From UBA11098 sp041671525 (GTDB lineage: Bacteria; Patescibacteriota; Minisyncoccia; Moranbacterales; UBA2206): a DNA stretch of 57,656 nt. Position 1 is the first letter of the stretch. The number at the start of each line of letters is the position of its first letter. The notes below the pieces were generated by a model. That model did no database searches and was not told the DNA's origin. It was given only the letters and a program-made list of their open reading frames with translations. Shown here in pieces: positions 1 to 7,947 of this stretch. The position numbers were made by a program, and so were the translations under genes. The stretch covers positions 1 to 57,656 of the forward strand of contig JBAZBJ010000009.1 in assembly GCA_041671525.1 (NCBI GenBank), written 5' to 3'.

Positions 1-660
1 CAGCATATTCAGCACCAATTCCAAGTTGGTCATATTGTCGCGCAGGTTTTCTTTTTTGATATTTTTCAATTCCTTGTATTCTCTGGCCGTCATTCCCGCC
101 CAGGCTTGTGTAATTTCATTGGTCAAAATAGCAAACTCCAGACCTTCTTTTGCGCCCCGCTTCTCCCACTCATCGGTCAAATTTTTGCGGATTTCGATGC
201 TTTTCAATCTTTGATTCACCCAGGCCGAGCTGTAACCTTTTTGCAGATAGGTTTTGAGGGCGCGGTTGATCGCCAATTCCGGATCAGCCGTTTCTTCCAG
301 TCTTTCATAGCCCACACTAGCGAGCCAAAGCTTGAACGGCTCGGCATTAGGCGACGGGATGGATTGAACAAGACGCAGCATAGTTTCCGTATCAACTGCG
401 TCAGTAATTCGCATTTTCCCGTCTGGAGCAATCATTTTTAAACCGTGACATTTTGTCACGGTTTCATTTCCACCTTCCTTGAGCAGCCTCTCTTTAAGCT
501 TCCGCCAATATGACACAGGATCAACACTTTTAGTCAAGACAGCAATAACATCAGAAACTGAAAAATACCAAAGCTCCTTTTCGCCATCCCAGTGACGACG
601 AATTTCCTTTCCTTCAAAAATCGCAATTGCTTTTTTGTTAGATTGTTTTTTCTTTGTCAT
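1..660 (-). CDS. BRO-N / phage-antirepressor-like protein, 3' end cut by window edge
   Basis: An ATG at 660 opens a frame that reads without a stop to position 1, giving 220 codons. The C-terminus lies outside the window. The N-terminal half (residues about 10-110) has the BRO-N pattern: IAIFEGKEIRR, WYFSVSDVIAVL, YWRKLKERL and VTKCHGLKM. It aligns along its whole length with the 277-residue protein at 48897..49730, so about 55 residues are probably missing. BRO-N domains occur in phage antirepressors and baculovirus BRO proteins and are thought to bind DNA. The function here is unproven. A palindromic operator lies 18 bp upstream of the start, as it does for the paralogue, which suggests autoregulation. 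No clear Shine-Dalgarno is seen. Confidence 0.85.
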   Translation of the reverse strand, partial: MTKKKQSNKKAIAIFEGKEIRRHWDGEKELWYFSVSDVIAVLTKSVDPVSYWRKLKERLLKEGGNETVTKCHGLKMIAPDGKMRITDAVDTETMLRLVQSIPSPNAEPFKLWLASVGYERLEETADPELAINRALKTYLQKGYSSAWVNQRLKSIEIRKNLTDEWEKRGAKEGLEFAILTNEITQAWAGMTAREYKELKNIKKENLRDNMTNLELVLNML

Positions 661-678
661 TTTATTTGCTTAGTTATT

Positions 679-699
679 ATAGTGATATTATATCACTAT
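679..699. promoter_or_regulatory. Palindromic operator upstream of the BRO-N gene
   Basis: Nine-base arms ATAGTGATA and TATCACTAT are separated by TTA. On the minus strand the centre reads GATATAATATC and so contains a TATAAT -10 element. The same 21-bp site lies at 49751..49771 in front of the paralogous gene, at nearly the same distance from its ATG. A regulator bound here would cover the promoter. That the BRO-N protein itself binds is inference. Confidence 0.7.
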
Positions 700-863
700 T
701 TGTGCAACCTTACAATAGCCTGCTCTGTGGATAACTCAAAAGCTCCCTTTCGAGAGCCCCTGCTGTTTCAAAATTCAAAATTCCCGACTCTACCCCCACC
801 GCTCCATCAACTCCTTTGTCTGCTGCACCGGGATTTCAATAATGAAGCGTGAACCTTGGTTTA

Positions 864-898
864 CCCCGTAGCAAGTCGTCTCGACTTTGCTACTGGGG
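864..898. repeat. 35-bp palindromic insert, copy 1
   Basis: The sequence CCCCGTAGCAAGTCG is followed by its near inverse CGACTTTGCTACTGGGG. Comparison with the intact kinase 3' end (2890-2935) shows this segment is extra. It interrupts the reading frame corresponding to GEGQGSRF. Its sister copy lies 29 bp away. Confidence 0.75.
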
Positions 899-927
899 CC
901 TTCACCGTCGGATTCCACCCAGACCTG

Positions 928-962
928 CCCCGTAGCAAGTCGCCTCGACTTTGCTACCGGGG
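928..962. repeat. 35-bp palindromic insert, copy 2
   Basis: Nearly identical to the copy at 864..898, with arms CCCCGTAGCAAGTCG and CGACTTTGCTACCGGGG. It sits where the intact kinase reads NNGGR/IWAES, so it was added to an ancestral kinase sequence. The same orientation and length in both copies point to a common mobile or templated origin. Confidence 0.75.
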
Positions 963-1002
963 TGCGGCCGCCGTTGTTTTCAATCATCGAACAGATATCC
1001 TA

Positions 1003-1848
1003 TCAAACAAACGAGCTTCTGCCGATTTTATTCGGATTAAACTTTATTAATCTCCTTGCCATATTTATATTTAGGGATGTGTCCGGCGTAAAAATTTTTC
1101 CGGTTTCTTTGTATGAGTTTGGAAAAATAAAACTTTCATCCAAGTCGAATGCTTGAGCAATATTTTTCGAGAAATCAAACATACTTTCTTTTTCTCCGGC
1201 GATATGGATCATTCCTTTAAAATCAGTTTCAATCAACTTCCAACAAGCCTCAGCCAAATCATTTACGAGGGTAATTGATCTGAATAAATCATCGAAGCGA
1301 AAAACATTTTTGCCTAACTTCAACTCATTCAAAAGTTCTCTGGTTCTCTTGTCATATCCGAAAATATTTTTCCCATAGATATAGCTGGTCCTAATAATAG
1401 CAAAATCATCAGTAGCATTCCGAATTACCTCTTCAGCTAATTTTTTGCTAATCCCATAGGCACCGAGTGGATTCAATTCATCCTTTTCCACATAATTGCC
1501 TTTTTCACCATCAAAAACTGCGTCCGTTGAAACAAAAAATAATTTGATTCCTTTTCGTTTTGAGACCCGCGCCAATGCCTCAATACTTTTTTTATTTTCC
1601 TCAGGATTTTCGTCAAAAAATTTTACCTTAGCTGTGTGAAAAATTATTTGCGGATCAACTTCATCAATTAGCTTAAGGATAGCTGAATTATCCAGCAGAT
1701 CAATTTTATATTCGTTGATGTTTCTGATATTGGTTTTCTTGGTTAGGTATGTCGAGTGAACATCAAAGTTTTTCGGAGCCAATTCCAAAAATTTAGCGCC
1801 CAGAAAACCACTGCCACCAATGACTAAAATTTTTCTTTTTTGTTGCAT
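1003..1848 (-). CDS. RmlD-like SDR-family NAD(P)-dependent reductase/epimerase
   Basis: A 281-residue protein starting MQQKRKILVIGGSGFLG. The GGSGFLG glycine motif near the N-terminus binds NAD(P). STDAVFDG and YGISKKLAEE (YxxxK catalytic pair) follow the extended-SDR plan of dTDP-4-dehydrorhamnose reductase and related sugar-nucleotide enzymes. I chose the ATG at 1848 because the longer frame (to 1914) runs back through a terminator and into the HepT gene. The C-terminus (ARRLIKFNPNK) ends next to the kinase remnant. No other rhamnose genes are nearby, so the substrate is unknown. The usual RmlD C-terminal region is present but divergent. Confidence 0.8.
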   Translation of the reverse strand: MQQKRKILVIGGSGFLGAKFLELAPKNFDVHSTYLTKKTNIRNINEYKIDLLDNSAILKLIDEVDPQIIFHTAKVKFFDENPEENKKSIEALARVSKRKGIKLFFVSTDAVFDGEKGNYVEKDELNPLGAYGISKKLAEEVIRNATDDFAIIRTSYIYGKNIFGYDKRTRELLNELKLGKNVFRFDDLFRSITLVNDLAEACWKLIETDFKGMIHIAGEKESMFDFSKNIAQAFDLDESFIFPNSYKETGKIFTPDTSLNINMARRLIKFNPNKIGRSSFV

Positions 1849-1853
1849 AGGTT

Positions 1854-1887
1854 TAAATAAAAAGCCCCATTTTTGAATTGGAGCTTT
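1854..1887 (-). terminator. Terminator after hepT
   Basis: On the minus strand, AAAGCTCCA and TGGGGCTTT form a 9-bp stem with one G-U pair, followed by TTTATTT. It ends the MntA/HepT transcript. It also lies only 5 bp in front of the SDR start, so the SDR needs readthrough or a cryptic promoter. Confidence 0.65.
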
Positions 1888-1900
1888 CTGATTTTTTTGT

Positions 1901-2311
1901 TTACAATCCGGCAATTACCTCCAAAAAACTTTCAACATCACCCAATCTATTTTTCAGCACATCATAGACAATGGCATAATCTATTTTTTCATAATCATGC
2001 GCCATCACATTTCTGAAACCAACCATCGCAATCATTTTTTTTGCTAATTCCAAATCGATAACTCGCTCTTCTTCTAAAATGTTGAAGGCTTCGCTCATCG
2101 TGGTCGGCTTACGAAATTTTTTATAAGATACCGCTGTTTCGGCCAAATCTATCGCCGATTGAACAACTAGATACAAATAGCGCTCTACCATTCCTCGCAC
2201 ATCCACATCATCCTCTATTTCCGCACGTGAATATTTCTTGTACCGCTCGACGATTTTCAAATATTTTTTAGTCTGGCTAATTTTATCCTCGATTAAATTA
2301 AAATTTGTCAT
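1901..2311 (-). CDS. hepT: HepT-like HEPN ribonuclease toxin
   Basis: A 136-residue, mostly helical protein of the DUF86/HepT family. The catalytic RX4HXY motif is present as RNVMAHDY near residue 108. HEPN toxins of this type cleave RNA and are held in check by a partner minimal nucleotidyltransferase. That partner is encoded 19 bp upstream in the same operon (2331..2723). Length and order (antitoxin first) match known MntA-HepT modules. The toxin motif is intact, so the system may be active. What triggers it and which RNA it cuts cannot be read from sequence. Confidence 0.85.
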   Translation of the reverse strand: MTNFNLIEDKISQTKKYLKIVERYKKYSRAEIEDDVDVRGMVERYLYLVVQSAIDLAETAVSYKKFRKPTTMSEAFNILEEERVIDLELAKKMIAMVGFRNVMAHDYEKIDYAIVYDVLKNRLGDVESFLEVIAGL

Positions 2312-2330
2312 CTTGATAAAAATTATTTAA

Positions 2331-2723
2331 TTAAGTCCTGGTCAGATTGTGCCGCAAAAGCATGGAACGGAAATCAAAATATTCATTCATTATTCTCGGC
2401 TCCACTATCAATTTATACGGTTCGCTATCAAAAATAACTTCGCCCTCGTTAATTATAGCAAACTTAAGTTCGGGATTTTCCGCTGTATTCAAAACAACAA
2501 TATCAATCTTGTCAGTGCCCAATAAGCGCCCAATTTCATCCATTAAAACAAATTTCAGATCAAAAAGTTTTGTTACATCCCTTTCATCAGCATAGAACGC
2601 AAAATCAAAATCACTCATTGGACCAACTTCTCCAGAAACCTGCGAACCAAAAAGATACGCCAGTTTTACTTCTGGATGTGATGCAAATATATCCCTTAAT
2701 TTAGACTTTGTTTCCGTATTCAT
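2331..2723 (-). CDS. mntA: MntA-like minimal nucleotidyltransferase antitoxin
   Basis: A 130-residue protein with the polymerase-beta nucleotidyltransferase signature GS-x-DxD: LFGSQVSGEVG followed by SDFDFAFY around residues 25-42. A downstream IDIVVLN carries the third acidic residue. In characterised MntA-HepT pairs the enzyme adds AMP to the tyrosine of the HepT motif and inactivates the toxin. Both the donor motif here and the acceptor tyrosine in HepT (HDY) are present. It is the first gene of the two-gene operon. Upstream (2724-2764) is a short AT-rich gap without a strong promoter match. Confidence 0.85.
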   Translation of the reverse strand: MNTETKSKLRDIFASHPEVKLAYLFGSQVSGEVGPMSDFDFAFYADERDVTKLFDLKFVLMDEIGRLLGTDKIDIVVLNTAENPELKFAIINEGEVIFDSEPYKLIVEPRIMNEYFDFRSMLLRHNLTRT

Positions 2724-2764
2724 AGCCTAATTTTACTACAATTCAGCCCAAAAATCAAGCCAAA

Positions 2765-2787
2765 CCAAAAAAGGCCTTGCGACCTTT
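2765..2787 (-). terminator. Terminator after histidine kinase
   Basis: On the minus strand, AAAGGTC-GCAA-GGCCTTTTTT forms a 7-bp stem with a GNRA loop and a U-run. It lies 50 bp beyond the kinase stop codon. A second perfect palindrome, TCCGCCAGCTGGCGGA, sits at 2807-2822 between the gene and this terminator. Confidence 0.7.
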
Positions 2788-2836
2788 CCTTGTTTTTGAA
2801 AATTGAATCCGCCAGCTGGCGGAGAAAATTGCCTCC

Positions 2837-4573
2837 CTATCCCCACCTCTCCATCAGCTCTTTTGTCTGCTGCACCGGAATTTCGATGATGAAGCGGGAA
2901 CCCTGACCCTCGCCATCACTCTCAGCCCAAATACGCCCTCCATTATTTTCAATCATGGAGCGACCAACATAGAGCCCCAAGCCCGTGCCGCCGGTGTTGA
3001 GGCGGGAAATGTCTTTGCCGCGGGAAAATTTGGCGAACAAATATGGCAGTTCCGTCTGCGGCACGCCGATGCCCGTGTCGGCCACGATGACGCGCACCAC
3101 CGCCCCGGCGATGCCCTTGTCCTCCACCTCCGCATTCTTGGCCGGCGTGTAGCGCGAAGCTTCGCCCAGCTCCACTTTGAGGGTCACACCGCCCTTAGGC
3201 GTATATTTCAGCGCGTTGTCCACCATATTGGAAACCACTTCCCGCACCTTGGTGCCATCGATCATCACTTCCGGAATGTGCTCTTCGGTCTTTTTATATT
3301 CCAAATACAACCCCAGATCCTTGGCGCGCGGAATGAACGTGTCAGCCACTTCCTGGCAGATCGAATTCACGTCCCACGGCGCGAACTTGAATTCCATGCG
3401 CCCCGATTCCATGCGCGACACATTCAACAGGTCCTCCACCAGATTGACCAAACGTTCGTTGGAAGTGTACACCTTGTTCAGCACGTCCTGTTGTTTCGGA
3501 TCAACTTTCCCATAGGAACCTTCCAGCAGCAAAGAAATGAAACCCTTGATGGCGGTCAGCGGCGTCCGCAACTGATGCGAGGCGATGGAAATGAATTCCG
3601 ATTTGGAATTGTCCAATTTGCGCAACTGATCATTGGCCTCGGACAACTTGCCCGACATCAACTGCAATTCCTCCTTGCGTTGCACCTCCAATTTCACCGA
3701 TCTTATCAGGAACCATCCCAAAATCAATGATATTAATAAATTTATACCAATCAAAATTTTTCCACCGATATCATTCACATAAAATAATAAAGCTCCAATA
3801 AGTGAGGCTGAAGCAATAACTAACGCCTGCGTTCCAAGTAATTTAATATCGAAAGCCTTGTATTTAACAATTAAATATGCCAAAAATCCCATAAATATAA
3901 CCATCCCAAATAGTCCATAAAATTCTGAAGTATATTCTCCCGTCAAACTTGAAAGTAATCCAGTCACAAAAAAGGCAAAAAGAAATAACTCAACTCCTAT
4001 CCCAAAAAACAAAATCTGTTTTTTTACTTCTTTTTCAGCCTTTCTATACTTAGAAATTATGATCCATAAAATCCATAAACTTATAAACAAGCCAAAATAA
4101 TAATAATAATCTGTGAATAATTTTCCCTCTACTGCCTCACAATCAACATTACTAAAATTTACTAAATTAAATCTAGTTGGAGTTAATAAAATCAACGGCA
4201 AAAACAATGTTCCGAGGATAGCTTTTTTTGAAAAACTGACATCCTCTTTAGTTATAAAAACGTTAGTTAAGTAAAAACTCAGAATGAATAATAGTCCCGT
4301 CAAAATTCCAAAAAAGTACCACACGAACATGATAATCATGCTGCTGTAGCTGGTCCAGGTAATTAAACTGAATAATATCCAAAAAGCAAAAACGACCGAC
4401 ATTAAAAACAAAATCCTACTCATCAAGGAATTCTTATTTTTTATAAATACAAAAAACCCAATCATCAGGGAACTGATAACTGTAATGATATGCGAATAAT
4501 AGACCATGTCTAGTGGATATGTCTTAACTAGCGCGAAACAAGACGCACTGTTTTCAATTAGATTGAAGTTCAT
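2837..4573 (-). CDS. Membrane sensor histidine kinase
   Basis: A 578-residue protein. The first 260 residues form about eight hydrophobic segments (7TM-type sensor region). A further hydrophobic pair and a short coiled linker follow, then HisKA and HATPase domains. The phospho-acceptor is H333 in SHQLRTPLTAIKGF. The N box is NMVDNALKYTP, the G1 box is DTGIGVPQ and the G2 box is TGGTGLGLYV, so the enzyme should be active. No response regulator gene is adjacent, making it an orphan in this window. The N-terminal third is clearly more AT-rich than the catalytic part, which suggests domain shuffling. Its 5' end overlaps the SET gene by 20 bp, implying cotranscription. Confidence 0.9.
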   Translation of the reverse strand: MNFNLIENSASCFALVKTYPLDMVYYSHIITVISSLMIGFFVFIKNKNSLMSRILFLMSVVFAFWILFSLITWTSYSSMIIMFVWYFFGILTGLLFILSFYLTNVFITKEDVSFSKKAILGTLFLPLILLTPTRFNLVNFSNVDCEAVEGKLFTDYYYYFGLFISLWILWIIISKYRKAEKEVKKQILFFGIGVELFLFAFFVTGLLSSLTGEYTSEFYGLFGMVIFMGFLAYLIVKYKAFDIKLLGTQALVIASASLIGALLFYVNDIGGKILIGINLLISLILGWFLIRSVKLEVQRKEELQLMSGKLSEANDQLRKLDNSKSEFISIASHQLRTPLTAIKGFISLLLEGSYGKVDPKQQDVLNKVYTSNERLVNLVEDLLNVSRMESGRMEFKFAPWDVNSICQEVADTFIPRAKDLGLYLEYKKTEEHIPEVMIDGTKVREVVSNMVDNALKYTPKGGVTLKVELGEASRYTPAKNAEVEDKGIAGAVVRVIVADTGIGVPQTELPYLFAKFSRGKDISRLNTGGTGLGLYVGRSMIENNGGRIWAESDGEGQGSRFIIEIPVQQTKELMERWG

Positions 4574-5102
4574 AATTTTTATTTTTATTTTTATTTATTT
4601 TTTCCTCCACATAAAATTGGAAATACCCTTCATATTTTTCTTGCAAATCAGCGTTCTCCCAATCTTTATCAGTGATAATTTTTCGACAATTTACCGATCC
4701 ACAGCGACAATGCATTATATATGGCATCGCTTTTGTTGATCGACACAAAGTCATCGCATAATCAAACGTTATTTCCTCGCCTTTTTTTATATCCCTCATC
4801 GCAACCAAAAATATTTGCCCTTTCATCCCAGCATTCGGATCGCAACTATGATTAAAAAAACTTGCTAATTCTAATTCCGACTCATTTCTCACCCCCAGCA
4901 CGAATTCTTCAGTTACATTAACACAATTATCATTAATGCTTCTTGGCAATGACAACATCTCATCGTTATGCATTATGTATCCCCCAAATATTGCAACTTT
5001 TTCCCCTTGTGAAATATTTTCTTTTGCAAAAACTCCCTTGCCGCATTTTTGGGTTTCCTGTAGTTCTAGATTGGGGCTAGTCCACGAAAAATAATCTTTC
5101 AT
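4554..5102 (-). CDS. SET-domain lysine methyltransferase-like protein
   Basis: A 182-residue protein with a compact SET domain. GKGVFAKENISQGE is the N-terminal SET motif. FFNHSCDPN (about residue 95) and EEITFDYA (about residue 120) form the SAM and substrate site and include the catalytic tyrosine. A post-SET-like cysteine group CRCGSVNCR follows near residue 145. SET proteins transfer methyl groups from SAM to protein lysines. Bacterial targets are mostly unknown. A second SET gene lies 24 bp upstream on the same strand, so the two probably form an operon that continues into the histidine kinase. No histone-like substrate is encoded next door. The nearest Lys-rich candidate is at 43713..43805. 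Confidence 0.85.
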   Translation of the reverse strand: MKDYFSWTSPNLELQETQKCGKGVFAKENISQGEKVAIFGGYIMHNDEMLSLPRSINDNCVNVTEEFVLGVRNESELELASFFNHSCDPNAGMKGQIFLVAMRDIKKGEEITFDYAMTLCRSTKAMPYIMHCRCGSVNCRKIITDKDWENADLQEKYEGYFQFYVEEKINKNKNKNYELQSN

Positions 5103-5126
5103 TTTTTTAGATTAATACCTGTCGGG

Positions 5127-5525
5127 CTAAATCGAATTTCTTAATTTATAATCAGCGTCGCCATCAAATTCCTTATAATCACAGGTTATTTCTTCGCCAA
5201 TTCCTATATCTTTTATGGCAATATCAATTCCCTCTTCATCATCAAAGCTGTCAATGTTGCCAGTGTTAGGATCATCAGAATGGTTAAAAAAGCGAGCATC
5301 ATCAAAGCATAAAACATACTTATTTGTTTTCTGATTTAGATAGCAATAATTTAAGAACTGCTTCTTGCCGATTTCTGGCAAACTGGAAACATCATCTTTA
5401 CTAACAATAATATCCAACCCACTCTTAAACTTCCAGATGGGGGTTCCTTTGGGGATAAATTGATCGGCAAAGAGCCCATTGCCCTGTATCCCGCTTGAAC
5501 CAATTTTAGTTTTTACTAAAAGCAT
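5127..5525 (-). CDS. Short SET-domain protein
   Basis: A 132-residue, minimal SET domain: GNGLFADQFIPKGTPIW at the N-terminus, RFFNHSDDPNTGN near residue 84 and EEITCDYKEF near residue 115. It lacks the post-SET cysteines of its neighbour and replaces the usual HSC with HSD. It could be a catalytically active small methyltransferase or a regulatory partner of the downstream SET protein. The two are only distantly similar, so this is not a recent tandem duplication. Confidence 0.8.
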   Translation of the reverse strand: MLLVKTKIGSSGIQGNGLFADQFIPKGTPIWKFKSGLDIIVSKDDVSSLPEIGKKQFLNYCYLNQKTNKYVLCFDDARFFNHSDDPNTGNIDSFDDEEGIDIAIKDIGIGEEITCDYKEFDGDADYKLRNSI

Positions 5526-5649
5526 TTTCTTATGCTTGACTCTATCACATTATGCACACATAAGCCTCTCACCAGCATATGTCGTGGTTGGATGGATCAA
5601 AACTAGTATATTCCTTATGACTTTATATTAATACAAAAAAGTATAAAAG

Positions 5650-5679
5650 AAAAGACCCCTATCAAATAACAGGGGTCCT
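5650..5679 (-). terminator. Terminator after the 6.0-kb membrane protein gene
   Basis: GACCCCT and AGGGGTC arms (5671-5677 and 5654-5660) with a 10-base loop. On the minus strand they are followed by TTTTCTTTT. It directly abuts the stop codon at 5680. Confidence 0.8.
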
Positions 5680-6366
5680 TTATTCTTTCTGCTTCCTCCT
5701 TAGCAAAAAGAATACTATTATGCTGCTTGTTGCCGCAGCGTATACTGGATAAGCCAATATCGATAACGACAGTCTTTCAACAGCAAAAATATTTAGCGTG
5801 TTGCCTACTGCAGTTATTATCCAAGCAAAAGTGTCCTCACTTTCCGGGCGACTATAGGATTTTTCTATAGTTGGAATGGCTCCAAGAAAATCTGAAAAAA
5901 TGAAAGCTGCAAGACCTAGAGCCGCAGAGCCAGATAACCACCAGAGGACTACGCCAATAGATGCACCTGCCATACATACAATATCCAGCTTTCTTCTGCC
6001 ACCTTCACCATATCGCGTCAAGGATATAATAGATACGGCTAACTGCTCCCCGATATACACAATCGGAACCCAAAGGGTGTTGTTCGCACCAGCCTCATGA
6101 TAACTTGAGCCAATCAATATTGCTAATATTGTCCATATCCACCACGTTGTCCTACTCGGCCTTGTTCCATTTATAAAAATGGACACCACATAGAGAACTG
6201 ATGATATCGCAATTATAAATCCCGACATCATTCCAATCGCTTTTTTTAAGTCCTCTGAAAAATAACTGATTACAAGACATCCAAGAATAGCTATTATGCC
6301 AGCTATTAGCCTTGTTTTATTGGTCGCGCTTTTCGCGGCCAACTCTTTTGGTCTCAGACCGCTCAT
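5680..6366 (-). CDS. Polytopic membrane protein of unknown function
   Basis: A 228-residue protein with about seven hydrophobic helices. A conserved-looking loop, NGTRPSRTTWWIW, near residues 67-79 is the kind of motif seen in uncharacterised Patescibacteria membrane proteins, and a related pattern recurs in the second half. The start at 6366 is fixed by GGAGG seven bases upstream. It has its own terminator and no operon partner. The PQ-loop-like two-half layout could mean a small-solute carrier, but no substrate can be assigned. Confidence 0.65.
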   Translation of the reverse strand: MSGLRPKELAAKSATNKTRLIAGIIAILGCLVISYFSEDLKKAIGMMSGFIIAISSVLYVVSIFINGTRPSRTTWWIWTILAILIGSSYHEAGANNTLWVPIVYIGEQLAVSIISLTRYGEGGRRKLDIVCMAGASIGVVLWWLSGSAALGLAAFIFSDFLGAIPTIEKSYSRPESEDTFAWIITAVGNTLNIFAVERLSLSILAYPVYAAATSSIIVFFLLRRKQKE

Positions 6367-6562
6367 CGCGACACCTCCGATGCTAAATTGTAAAGTTACT
6401 GCATCAAGATAATTGAAAACTACCCTGATTAACTATTATACACCTAAAACGCCATTCTGTCCAGCCTATAACGCAAAAAAGGCTCATCGGAGCCATTTCA
6501 TAAATCGACGCTTTAATTTTTTGGCTTGTTTAAAGTATTTTTTTGGGAAATACAACTTAATT

Positions 6563-6597
6563 GAAAAAGGCGTTTCGATTTGCATCGAAACGCCTTT
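6563..6597 (-). terminator. Terminator after MFS transporter gene
   Basis: A perfect 14-bp stem AAAGGCGTTTCGAT / ATCGAAACGCCTTT with a 4-base loop and T-run on the minus strand, starting 4 bp after the stop codon at 6601. Confidence 0.9.
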
Positions 6598-6600
6598 GGA

Positions 6601-7785
6601 TCAATCTCCATTTTTGAGATTGAAAAACACCAGGATGCCCACGGCCAGCACAATACCAGACGCCAGCCAGGTCACCGGGATTCCGGCGTGTTGCGCCAGA
6701 TAGCCGCTACCCAAAAGCCCCACGAAAGATCCAGCCTTTCCGATCATCGAATCAAAAGAAAGGATTGTTGCCCGCTGCTCTGACGGAATGCGATGATTCA
6801 GGTATGCCTGTTTGAGCGGCCCAATCATCCCCCGTCCCATCTCATGCAACAAAAACATGCTGAGCGTCGGAACGACTCCAAACATCAAAGATGCCCCAAT
6901 GATGCCAACGGCCGTCACGCCTTGTGAAAGAATGATGGCGTTTTTTTCGTGTTGGATCCGCTCCGCAAAAAACTTTGACAGCTGACCGCCCAGCATCGTG
7001 ATTCCGGAAACTGCCGCGAACAACCAACCAAGATGTGCCGTGGAAAACCCATAGGTTTTTTGGAACACAAACGGCCATTGCATATTCAGCGCTTGGACAG
7101 AAATTGCCAGAAGCATTCCGAACAGAACCACAAACCAGACAGATTTATTCTGATAACCGAAGCTTATGCTGCTCTTGATCGTTTTGCGAAAAGGCGCAAA
7201 ACTAAACGCGAATTTTGTCCTTTCTATCGGTTGCTCTTTCAGTGTGAATATGGCGAAAAATCCCACGGCAAAAGTCGCAATCGCACTGGCCAGCCACGGC
7301 AAAGACAAATCCCGTTCACCAAGATAGCCGCCCAGCAGACTGCCAAAAATGACACCCAATTGCGTCGCATATACTTCACGACGAAAAACATGTGACAGTT
7401 CGCCGTCATAGCCATGATACGCCAACGCATCCACCACCCAAGCCTCCAAGGCTCCAGACAGAAAGGTGAGTCCCAATGCCCCGATCAGTTCGGCCACCAC
7501 AAAGATCAAGAAGCCATTGCCGAAAAAGTACACTAGCATCGAAAGCGACAGCATGAAACAGCCCGTCACAATCGATTTTTTGCGCCCGAAAACATCCGCA
7601 AAGGCTCCAGTCGGAACTTCCAAAAGGAAAACTCCGGCCATAAAGAACATATTGATGATGTTGATTTCCAACAGATTCATTCCGCGCGACGCCAGAAACA
7701 ATTGGTACGTCGCGAAGAAAAACGCATGAGACAGACTCAAAAGAAATGAGAACGTGACATAGGTTTTGACAATTTTTTTAGACAT
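6601..7785 (-). CDS. Major facilitator superfamily transporter
   Basis: A 394-residue protein with 12 predicted membrane helices. The MFS motif A (GAFADVFGRKKS) lies between helices 2 and 3 near residue 65. The protein resembles drug or metabolite exporters of the MFS-1 group. GGAG lies six bases before the ATG at 7785 and overlaps an upstream in-frame ATG at 7797, so 7785 is the better start. It is monocistronic, bounded by terminators at 6563 and 7884. Substrate and direction are not determinable from sequence. Confidence 0.85.
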   Translation of the reverse strand: MSKKIVKTYVTFSFLLSLSHAFFFATYQLFLASRGMNLLEINIINMFFMAGVFLLEVPTGAFADVFGRKKSIVTGCFMLSLSMLVYFFGNGFLIFVVAELIGALGLTFLSGALEAWVVDALAYHGYDGELSHVFRREVYATQLGVIFGSLLGGYLGERDLSLPWLASAIATFAVGFFAIFTLKEQPIERTKFAFSFAPFRKTIKSSISFGYQNKSVWFVVLFGMLLAISVQALNMQWPFVFQKTYGFSTAHLGWLFAAVSGITMLGGQLSKFFAERIQHEKNAIILSQGVTAVGIIGASLMFGVVPTLSMFLLHEMGRGMIGPLKQAYLNHRIPSEQRATILSFDSMIGKAGSFVGLLGSGYLAQHAGIPVTWLASGIVLAVGILVFFNLKNGD

Positions 7786-7883
7786 GCCTTTCTCCATAGA
7801 TTTTTACAGGTTAATAATTAGTATCCCTCAACTGTGAAACTTTCAGACCTCCTTTTCATTCAATTTTTAAAGTGCGCCCTAAA

Positions 7884-7915
7884 ATAAAAAGCTCGGCTTC
7901 TTATCTAGCCGAGAT
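7884..7915 (-). terminator. Terminator downstream of a small minus-strand gene
   Basis: CTCGGCT / AGCCGAG stem with an 8-base loop, followed by TTTTTAT on the minus strand. It lies 33 bp beyond the stop of the 58-codon frame at 7948..8124, which supports that frame being transcribed. Confidence 0.75.
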
Positions 7916-7947
7916 GGTCTTTTGAGAATTGAATTTTACTTACAAGT

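Larger units (their letters stand above)
793..993 (-). pseudogene. Decayed 3' end of a histidine kinase
   Basis: Minus-strand translation begins MIENNGGR and ends QGSRFIIEIPVQQTKELMERWG. This matches the last roughly 40 residues of the kinase at 2837..4573. Nothing upstream of this fragment resembles a kinase, because the SDR gene abuts it. Two 35-bp palindromes (864..898 and 928..962) are inserted into the fragment. The remaining bases differ from the intact kinase at many silent and some coding positions, so this is an old paralogue remnant and not a recent duplication. Confidence 0.75.

Noticed and set aside
726..734. DnaA-box sequence TGTGGATAA (also at 43987 and 49797)
   Set aside because: Single isolated copies near unrelated genes, without a cluster of boxes, an AT-rich unwinding region or dnaA/dnaN. 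Not an origin.
1849..1914. Longer N-terminus for the SDR protein
   Set aside because: The extra 22 codons cross the hepT terminator and precede the conserved nucleotide-binding strand. The ATG at 1848 matches the family start.
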